From: Oscillospiraceae bacterium
GTDB lineage: Bacteria > Bacillota > Clostridia > Oscillospirales > Ruminococcaceae
Assembly: GCA_003445125.1 (NCBI GenBank)
Contig: DLVP01000065.1
Coordinates: forward strand, 1 to 5,724
Direction of reading: 5' to 3'
DNA: 5,724 nt
Position 1 is the stretch's first letter. Each line of letters begins with the position of its first letter. The notes under the pieces were generated by a model. The model was not told the DNA's origin and made no database searches. It was given only the letters and a program-made list of their open reading frames with translations. The translations under genes were made by a program, and so were the position numbers. Of the stretch, positions 1-5,138 are shown in pieces.

Positions 1-120
1 TAACAAATGGGGTGCAGTTCAACAATATCATCGGGAATGCGGCAAACAGGTTTGCGCGCTTTTTCATTTTTGCCGCGGGAAAGCATCTGTCGATTTCTTT
101 TTTTATATTAGAAGCTGCGA

Positions 121-164
121 AAACACAAAAACCGTCGGCGGCAGAAAAACTGCCGCCGACGGTT
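121..164 (-). terminator. Rho-independent terminator of the M23 peptidase gene
   Basis: A perfect inverted repeat pairs 130-144 with 150-164 (15 bp; core arm ACCGTCGGCGGCAG) around a 5-nt loop. Read on the minus strand it begins 6 nt after the TAG stop of the M23 gene (171-173) and is followed by the T-rich run TTTTGTGTTT (121-130). A GC-rich stem followed by T residues is the classic intrinsic terminator form. On the plus strand the stem is followed by GGTTCAAC-like sequence with no T-run, so it should act in the minus direction only. Confidence 0.93.
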
Positions 165-170
165 CAACTT

Positions 171-1895
171 CTATCGGTTGTATTTTGTTCCGATGTAGTT
201 TGCCGGATTCATGTATCGCTTGTTGATGCGGATTTCAAAGTGGCAGTGGTTACCCGTGGAGTTGCCGGTGGTGCCGACCTTGGCGATGATGTCGCCCTGA
301 TTGACGTAATCGCCGACATTGACAAGCAGCTTGCTGCAATGTCCGTACAGTGTCTGTACGCCGTTTCCGTGGTCGATAATGATGTGATAACCGTAGCCGT
401 AATTCTGATACTTGACCGTGATGACGCGTCCGCTCATGGAGGCACGGATGTTGGTGCCGCGTGCGGCGGCGATGTCCATACCGGTGTGTCCGGGATAGCC
501 GTTGATGCCGCAGGAGACGTATCCGCCATCCACAGGCCACATGAACTTTCCGCTGTATGTGCCCGAACCGGTCGAAGCGGTGGTGTTCACATACGTACCG
601 ATGATAACCTCGCGGTTGACAGGCTCGCGGACAGTGACGGTCGAGAGGACGTTTGTTTCGGACAGCACACCGTCAATATACACCTTCTCGGCAGTTTCCA
701 GAGCCACTCCGTCTTTTCCGGGGACTACCACTTTGGTGGTGCCCTTCTGGTACTTGTTGCTGCTGGTGCTGATGGTTTTGTATTTCAACGGCACTTCGTA
801 GGTGTCGGTATAGGCGGTTTTCACGGTCAGAAACGGCTTGGAATTGGCCATCAGCACTTCGTCGCCGATCATGCAGTTTTTGTCAATGTCGGGATTGAGC
901 GCGCGCAGCTGAGAAACCGGAATTCCGTTTTTCTGCGCGATACGGATCGGGGAATCACCGCTCTGAATAATGTAGGTGCGCTTGCCTTCGGTTTCGGACT
1001 GAAGAAGAGATTCCAACTCTTCGTAATCCACAATGCTGGATTCGGGGTACAGCCCGTCCTTGACCTGCACATCGTTGACAAAGGAAACCCTTTCGTTTTC
1101 CACACCGGAGCTGTACAGTGCCAGCATATTTTGCAGCGCCTGCGCCAAAGCCGCACCGTTAGTGGTGGCGCCGAAGAATTTTTCGTCCACATACAGTCCG
1201 TATGCTTCGGTGATTTCTTCGCCGGTGGCTTCGATCAGACGGTTGCAGATTTCAAATTCGTCGCTGAGCGTCTGATTGCTTGTAAGCGGCGCTACGGTCA
1301 ATTGAGAAGAAAAGCGGATGGGTTCCTGGTTGTCGTAAATAATACGGTCCTGCACGAGCTTTTCCGCATTGTTGTACACCGCTTCGTCCGCTACATAGCC
1401 GAGCAGCTGCCCGTCATAGCTGACGGCAACGGCGTAATCCATGTCGGTAAATCCGCTGATGGTGTTGAGCAGGAAGAAAAAAGCGGCAATGGGCAGTGCA
1501 TAGCAAAGCAGCACGCGGATCTGTTTGAAAAACGAGCGGTAACCGTGGACAATCATATTTTTCGCCGTTTGGAGCATGAATCCGAACCCGTTGGCTTTTC
1601 TGGCGAGATGCAGTTTTTTGAAAAACGAATAAGGACAGTAAACCACGGCAAAAATCAAGCCGACGATTTCTTCATAGACAAAAGAAAATCCCCGTTTGAA
1701 AAAGGTGCCGAGCAAGGCGGCGTGAGAACGGACGGATTTTCCCATCTGACGGAAATGCTTTCCGCAAGAGCGGAAAAAACGGGAACTGCTGCGCAAAAAA
1801 AATGTACCGATGTAATAGAAAAAGTCATAAAAAGAAAACACAGGTTTGACCGGACGGTCTGTGCGCTGTGATTTTTTATTAAAAAATGAAGTCAA
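171..1895 (-). CDS. Membrane-anchored M23 metallopeptidase with LysM and G5-like domains
   Basis: Predicted peptidoglycan hydrolase of 574 residues, anchored in the membrane and acting on the outside. Numbered from the TTG start, residues 1-125 are basic and aromatic with no signal peptide. Residues 127-148 form a hydrophobic membrane segment. Residues 155-298 hold two similar modules. A LysM domain (peptidoglycan binding, TYIIQSGDS...) covers about 307-351, and a G5-like region covers about 355-435. The M23 domain covers 448-570, with zinc ligands in HTGMD (H470, D474) and HCHFE (H550, H552), and LYGH (H519). All catalytic residues are present, so it should be an active endopeptidase that cleaves peptidoglycan cross-links (family knowledge). 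Start: TTG at 1893-1895 has AGAAAGGAG 9 nt upstream. An in-frame GTG at 1953-1955 would add 20 residues but has no good ribosome site and would bury this one. Monocistronic: its own promoter precedes it and a terminator follows it. A SpoIIQ-like sporulation role is possible, but the LysM/G5 architecture does not point to it. Family is certain; physiological role is not known. Confidence 0.93.
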   Translation of the reverse strand: MTSFFNKKSQRTDRPVKPVFSFYDFFYYIGTFFLRSSSRFFRSCGKHFRQMGKSVRSHAALLGTFFKRGFSFVYEEIVGLIFAVVYCPYSFFKKLHLARKANGFGFMLQTAKNMIVHGYRSFFKQIRVLLCYALPIAAFFFLLNTISGFTDMDYAVAVSYDGQLLGYVADEAVYNNAEKLVQDRIIYDNQEPIRFSSQLTVAPLTSNQTLSDEFEICNRLIEATGEEITEAYGLYVDEKFFGATTNGAALAQALQNMLALYSSGVENERVSFVNDVQVKDGLYPESSIVDYEELESLLQSETEGKRTYIIQSGDSPIRIAQKNGIPVSQLRALNPDIDKNCMIGDEVLMANSKPFLTVKTAYTDTYEVPLKYKTISTSSNKYQKGTTKVVVPGKDGVALETAEKVYIDGVLSETNVLSTVTVREPVNREVIIGTYVNTTASTGSGTYSGKFMWPVDGGYVSCGINGYPGHTGMDIAAARGTNIRASMSGRVITVKYQNYGYGYHIIIDHGNGVQTLYGHCSKLLVNVGDYVNQGDIIAKVGTTGNSTGNHCHFEIRINKRYMNPANYIGTKYNR

Positions 1896-1904
1896 TACCG
1901 GGCA

Positions 1905-1913
1905 CTCCTTTCT
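1905..1913 (-). promoter_or_regulatory. Ribosome binding site deciding a TTG start
   Basis: On the minus strand AGAAAGGAG lies 9 nt before TTG (1895-1893), an almost ideal Shine-Dalgarno sequence and spacing. It falls inside the reading frame that would extend up to the GTG at 1955, which argues that the GTG is not the start and that translation begins at TTG. Confidence 0.8.
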
Positions 1914-1982
1914 CGGAAAATCAAAACGTATGATGCCGATGATCGTTTTTATCACGGCTTTGTCGGGAGATCAATACACTTT

Positions 1983-2011
1983 ATTATACACGTTTGGAAA
2001 GAAAAAATCAA
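1983..2011 (-). promoter_or_regulatory. Sigma-A-type promoter of the M23 peptidase gene
   Basis: On the minus strand there is a -35 TTGATT (2006-2011), a 17-nt spacer and a perfect -10 TATAAT (1983-1988). Transcription would start near 1975-1977, giving a leader of about 80 nt before the TTG start. Match and spacing fit the housekeeping (sigma-A) consensus, so vegetative expression is the simplest inference. Confidence 0.75.
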
Positions 2012-2070
2012 GTCGGGAAACATTTTTGGCGGGATTTGCCATAAAATGCACACAAGAAACACCTTTGGGC

Positions 2071-2099
2071 TTGTAATCGGCGAAGAAAAAAGGTATAAT
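2071..2099 (+). promoter_or_regulatory. Sigma-A-type promoter of the S2P-scpAB-ytfJ operon
   Basis: TTGTAA (2071-2076) and TATAAT (2094-2099) are separated by 17 nt. Transcription would start near 2105-2107, giving a leader of about 43 nt that contains the GGAGG ribosome site (2139-2143) of the first gene. The promoter is divergent from that of the M23 gene; the two -35 boxes are about 60 bp apart (2012-2070 between them). I saw no convincing operator palindrome between them. Confidence 0.75.
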
Positions 2100-2148
2100 A
2101 GAAGTAATACGGGTTTTCGGAAAGAAGCCTGCGGATTCGGAGGATTTT

Positions 2149-2787
2149 ATGTTTGATTTTTCATGGCAGGCGATTGCCGCCCGCGTGTTGGTGTTGTTTT
2201 TCATTTTGCCGTTCCACGAGTGTGCGCACGCGTTTGTCGCTTATAAATTGGGCGACAGCACGGCACGCAATCAGGGACGTATGACGCTCAATCCCCTCAA
2301 GCATCTGGATTGGTACGGCGCGGTTCTGCTTTTGGTCTGCGGCTTCGGTTGGGCAAATCCCGTGCCGATCAATGCGAGAAATTTCAAAAATCCGAAGTAC
2401 GGTATGGCAATCTCCGCACTGGCGGGACCGGTCGCCAATCTTGTGCTGTCGTTTTTCATGCTGGCGCTTTGCCGTGTGATGCTGCTGATTCCGATTGCAA
2501 GCGAAACGATGTTTACGGTGATGAGCGCACTTTATGCGGTGTTCTGGCAGATCGCCTGGATCAGTATTACGCTGGCGGTGTTCAATCTCCTGCCCGTGCC
2601 GCCGCTGGACGGCTCGCGCATTGTGCTTTTGTTTTTGCCGGAGCGGATATACTTTCAACTGATGCGCTATGAAATGTACATTTCCCTTGCCGTGATGGTG
2701 CTGGTGCTGACAGGGGTACTGGACACGCCGATCAGCTGGCTGTCTACGCAGATTTATCACGGAATGTGCTTTATCCTTCGGTTCTGA
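2149..2787 (+). CDS. Site-2 protease family (M50) membrane metalloprotease
   Basis: Polytopic membrane protein of 212 residues, the usual size for the short M50 proteins of Firmicutes. The zinc-binding motif HECAH (residues 23-27, HExxH form) lies in the first hydrophobic segment. The family motif NPVPIN is at 70-75, ALAGPVAN at 90-97 and NLLPVPPLDG at 146-155, with D154 as the predicted third metal ligand. Hydrophobic segments lie at roughly 8-30, 56-68, 87-115, 123-150 and 170-190. All catalytic residues are intact, so an intramembrane protease is expected. No PDZ domain is present, unlike RseP/RasP. The substrate is unknown; relatives cut membrane-bound regulators (family knowledge). ATG start with GGAGG 5 nt upstream. 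First gene of the operon, 12 nt before scpA. Confidence 0.92.
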   Translation: MFDFSWQAIAARVLVLFFILPFHECAHAFVAYKLGDSTARNQGRMTLNPLKHLDWYGAVLLLVCGFGWANPVPINARNFKNPKYGMAISALAGPVANLVLSFFMLALCRVMLLIPIASETMFTVMSALYAVFWQIAWISITLAVFNLLPVPPLDGSRIVLLFLPERIYFQLMRYEMYISLAVMVLVLTGVLDTPISWLSTQIYHGMCFILRF

Positions 2788-2799
2788 AGAGGTGAAAAA

Positions 2800-3507
2800 G
2801 TGGAAGATCTTCAGTTTAAGTTGGATCAGTTTGAAGGACCGTTGGATCTTCTGCTGACGCTGATTTCCAAACATAAAATGAATATTTTCGATATTGAGAT
2901 CAGCGCTTTGCTGGATCAGTATCTGGCATACCTGCAAAAGGTGCGGGAAATGGACATGGAAGTGACGGGCGATTTTCTGGAAATGGCATCGCGCCTGATT
3001 CATATCAAAACCGTTTCTCTGCTTCCGAAGCATGACGAAGGCGAACAGCTGAAGAAAGAGCTGACGGGCGAACTGATCGAATACAGCAAATGCAAAGCGG
3101 CGGCGGCGCTGCTGAGCGAGCGGTTTTGCGGAAATGAAGTGTTTTGCCGCGCACCGGCGGAATTGGAAGCGGACAAGCTGTACCGTCGGGTACATTCGCA
3201 GGAGGAACTGATGCGGGCGTATCGGAATCTTTCCGGAAAAGTGCGCTCCCGACAGCTTCCGCGTCAGGAAGAATTCACGCCGATTGTCGCAAAACGGGTG
3301 GTTTCGGTCGGGTCGAGGATCATTTTTGTGCTGAAAAGCCTCTACCGGCAAACCACGATGAAATTCAGCGGACTGTTTGAAAAAAGCCGGGATCGGTCGG
3401 AAATGGTGGCGACGTTTCTGGCAGTGCTGGAGCTGATCAAAGCGGGACGTGTGCGTGAGGAAAACGGCAATGTGGCAATGTTGAAAAAAGGAGGGCGGCG
3501 GAAATGA
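2800..3507 (+). CDS. scpA: Segregation and condensation protein A (kleisin of SMC complex)
   Basis: ScpA, 235 residues, a normal length. It bridges the heads of the SMC dimer and binds ScpB, forming the condensin that compacts and segregates the chromosome in the cytoplasm (family knowledge). Sequence signs: the N-terminal signature FEGPLDLLL at 11-19, the SMC-neck-binding helices with QYLAYL at 40-45, and FLEMASRLIHIKTVSLLP at 59-76. The C-terminal winged helix lies at about 199-228 (VATFLAVLELIKAGRV). The middle (about 78-195) is the usual variable linker that contacts ScpB. GTG start with GAGGTG 5 nt upstream. The stop codon overlaps the scpB start in an ATGA, so the two are probably translationally coupled and made in a fixed ratio. 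The last codons (KKGGRRK) overlap the scpB ribosome site. Confidence 0.96.
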   Translation: MEDLQFKLDQFEGPLDLLLTLISKHKMNIFDIEISALLDQYLAYLQKVREMDMEVTGDFLEMASRLIHIKTVSLLPKHDEGEQLKKELTGELIEYSKCKAAAALLSERFCGNEVFCRAPAELEADKLYRRVHSQEELMRAYRNLSGKVRSRQLPRQEEFTPIVAKRVVSVGSRIIFVLKSLYRQTTMKFSGLFEKSRDRSEMVATFLAVLELIKAGRVREENGNVAMLKKGGRRK

Positions 3508-4058
3508 CGGTGGAACAATTGATCGGCGCGGTGGAAGCGTGCCTGTTTGCGGGCGGAGAACCGATTTCCGCGGCTCGTCTGGCTCAGGCGATCGAGACGG
3601 ACGAAAAGACCGTTGCCAAGGGCGTTGAATTGTTGAACGAGCGGCTTTCGGAACGAAAAAGCGCGCTGGAGGTCAGAAAATTAGAGGACGCGTACCAACT
3701 GTGTACCCGACGTGAAGCGGCACCATATGTCAAGAATCTGCTGGAAATCCGACGCAATACGCCGCTGTCGCCGTCGTCGATGGAAACGCTGGCGATCATC
3801 GCATATAACCAGCCGGTGACCAAAAGTCTGATCGATCAGGTGCGCGGCGTGGACAGCTACTATGCGGTTTCCTCCCTCTGCGAAAAAGGACTGGTGCAGG
3901 AGGCGGATCGGCTGAACATTCCGGGACGCCCGATCACCTATGTGACCACACCGCAGTTTCTGCGCTGCTTTTCGCTGAGTTCTCTGGAAGAACTGGTTCC
4001 CGCGAAGGAGATTCTTTCCCTTCCGGAGGACGACGGTTTGGAACCGACGGAGGAATAG
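3504..4058 (+). CDS. scpB: Segregation and condensation protein B
   Basis: ScpB, 184 residues, a normal length. It forms a dimer of tandem winged-helix domains that binds the ScpA linker and stabilises the SMC condensin. Winged helix 1 covers about 1-85. The second domain carries the family signature ETLAIIAYNQP at 94-104, RGV at 114-116 and GRPITYVTTPQFL at 141-153. The acidic tail (LPEDDGLEPTEE) is typical. ATG start with an AAGGAGGG-type ribosome site (3488-3495) inside the end of scpA, and a 4-nt overlap with scpA. The next gene starts 1 nt after the stop. Confidence 0.96.
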   Translation: MTVEQLIGAVEACLFAGGEPISAARLAQAIETDEKTVAKGVELLNERLSERKSALEVRKLEDAYQLCTRREAAPYVKNLLEIRRNTPLSPSSMETLAIIAYNQPVTKSLIDQVRGVDSYYAVSSLCEKGLVQEADRLNIPGRPITYVTTPQFLRCFSLSSLEELVPAKEILSLPEDDGLEPTEE

Positions 4059-4059
4059 T

Positions 4060-4710
4060 ATGGGCTGGATCATCGCGGCGGCAATCCTGCTCTTTTTGCT
4101 TCTGATGCCGTTGGTGCTTCATGTGCGGGCAGACGGCAGAACACGCGTGACCCTGCGCTATCTGTTTTTGAAACTGCAATTGTTCGATTCACAGGCAAAA
4201 CCGAAGGCAAAGAAACCGAAAAAAGAAAAGAAACCGTCGGACAAGCCGGAGGAAAAAAAGAGCGAGAAAAAAGAAAAGAAACGGTCGTTGTCCGAAACGC
4301 TGGGACTGCTGTCCGATGTGGCGGGAAGCGGCAAGGCGGGAATGAAAATCCTTTTGCGGCACCTGCATTTTTACGGCATCCGCGTCCGCTATACGGTCGC
4401 ACGGGAGGATCCGTGCGAGACGGGTACGGCGTACGGAAAAATCAGCGCCGCGATCTATCCGCTGTGCGGATTTCTGTCTTCTTTTCTCCATATGAAGTTC
4501 AAAAGAATCGAAGTGTATCCCGATTTCACGACGGATCACGATTCCTACGACCTCTCCTTCAAAGTACGTATTTCACCGCTGTTTGTACTGCTGGCGGGCA
4601 TTGCGTTTCTGTTCACGCTTCTCGTGCGCATGATGCGCCGCAGTACGGCGGATAAACCTATTATCAATCAGGAAACTTCCATAAAGAAAGGTGTGCAAAC
4701 TCATGGCTAA
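4060..4710 (+). CDS. DUF2953 domain membrane protein (YtfI-like)
   Basis: Protein of 216 residues of unknown function. Residues 2-20 are a membrane segment. A strongly charged, Lys/Glu-rich linker follows (about 46-76; 18 or more lysines). A globular part with EDPCETGTAYG at 116-126, the DPxxTG.xYG hallmark of DUF2953, comes next. A second hydrophobic segment lies at 172-192, followed by a basic tail. ATG start with GGAGG (4049-4053) 6 nt upstream and 1 nt after scpB. The last 8 nt overlap the start of ytfJ, which suggests translational coupling. In Bacillus subtilis the DUF2953 protein YtfI is also next to YtfJ (recalled, not checked), so the two may work together in sporulation; that link is inference. 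The charged linker resembles other surface-exposed or membrane-proximal spacers and is not a domain I recognise. Confidence 0.85.
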   Translation: MGWIIAAAILLFLLLMPLVLHVRADGRTRVTLRYLFLKLQLFDSQAKPKAKKPKKEKKPSDKPEEKKSEKKEKKRSLSETLGLLSDVAGSGKAGMKILLRHLHFYGIRVRYTVAREDPCETGTAYGKISAAIYPLCGFLSSFLHMKFKRIEVYPDFTTDHDSYDLSFKVRISPLFVLLAGIAFLFTLLVRMMRRSTADKPIINQETSIKKGVQTHG

Positions 4711-5095
4711 TGAATCTATCAACGGCATCTTGTCAACATCTCTGGAAAAACTGCGCGAATTGGTGGACGCCAACGCGATTATCGGAACACCGATTCAGGT
4801 GCAGGAGGATACCACGATCATTCCGATCTCCAAAGTCTCTTTCGGCTTCGGATCGGGCGGTTCGGATTTCCCGAATAAAAGCACAAAGGAACTGTTCGGC
4901 GGCGGAAGCGGCGGCGGTGTGTCCATTCAGCCGCTGGCATTTCTCGTGGTCAGCAAGGGCGAAGTAAAAATGATCCAGATGACCCAGAGCAATAATACCG
5001 CCGACCGCGTGGTGAATATCGTGCCGGATCTGGTGGATAAAATCACGGCGCTGTTCCCGAAAAAAGACAAAAAAGACACAAAATCCGCAGAATAA
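4703..5095 (+). CDS. ytfJ: YtfJ/GerW family sporulation protein
   Basis: Protein of 130 residues. The family core is very clear: VDANAIIGTPIQVQEDTTII at 21-40, then IPISKVSFGFGSGGSDF at 40-56 and FGGGSGGGVSIQPLAFLVV at 65-83. A Lys/Asp-rich C-terminal tail (KKDKKDTK) follows. YtfJ-family proteins are made in the forespore in Bacilli and found in spores, with a role linked to germination (family knowledge); no enzymatic activity is established. No signal peptide is seen. Start: ATG at 4703 has AGAAAGGTG 9 nt upstream. A GTG at 4691 in the same frame would add four residues but would fall inside that ribosome site. Overlaps the DUF2953 gene by 8 nt. Its presence is the main sequence evidence that the host forms spores. 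Confidence 0.95.
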   Translation: MANESINGILSTSLEKLRELVDANAIIGTPIQVQEDTTIIPISKVSFGFGSGGSDFPNKSTKELFGGGSGGGVSIQPLAFLVVSKGEVKMIQMTQSNNTADRVVNIVPDLVDKITALFPKKDKKDTKSAE

Positions 5096-5105
5096 GCTCT
5101 CGCCT

Positions 5106-5129
5106 CCTCTGCATAGGATAGGGCAGAGG
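5106..5129 (+). promoter_or_regulatory. Hairpin covering the ribosome binding site of the carboxypeptidase gene
   Basis: CCTCTGC (5106-5112) is perfectly complementary to GCAGAGG (5123-5129) with a 10-nt loop. The right arm contains the GAGG of the carboxypeptidase Shine-Dalgarno sequence AGAGGTGA (5125-5132), which lies 6 nt before the GTG start. The mRNA could therefore hide its own ribosome site unless ribosomes leaving ytfJ (stop at 5093-5095) or another factor open the stem. No T-run follows, so it is not a terminator. The structure is visible; a regulatory role is inference. Confidence 0.45.
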
Positions 5130-5138
5130 TGATTCAAC

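Noticed and set aside
1..86. Possible start of a further minus-strand gene at the left edge (ATG at 84-86, or ATG at 65-67 giving MKKRANLFAAFPMILL)
   Set aside because: Both frames stay open to the edge, and the second looks faintly like a signal peptide. Neither has a ribosome site, and fewer than 30 codons are visible. There is too little to call; the rest of 1-129 shows nothing.
12..1871. A 619-codon open frame on the plus strand, antisense to the M23 gene
   Set aside because: It runs through the terminator and mirrors the M23 gene. Its translation has no recognisable domain and is low-complexity in places (His/Val/Asp-rich). There is no good ribosome site before it. Its openness follows from the minus-strand gene avoiding TTA, CTA and TCA codons. 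The minus-strand frame has intact M23, LysM and zinc-ligand motifs.
2161..3351. A 396-codon open frame on the minus strand across the M50 and scpA genes
   Set aside because: It crosses the boundary of two clear plus-strand genes and has a Gln/His/Arg-rich composition typical of antisense shadows, with no recognisable motif.
4198..4290. A-rich, repeat-like Lys/Glu stretch within the DUF2953 gene as a DNA repeat or frameshift-prone site
   Set aside because: It is an irregular run of AAA/AAG/GAA codons without a fixed repeat unit. The reading frame continues into the conserved DUF2953 part, so it is a charged protein linker.
5106..5129. Hairpin after ytfJ as a transcription terminator
   Set aside because: The stem is only 7 bp with a 10-nt loop, and no T-run follows; the sequence goes straight into a ribosome site and a gene.
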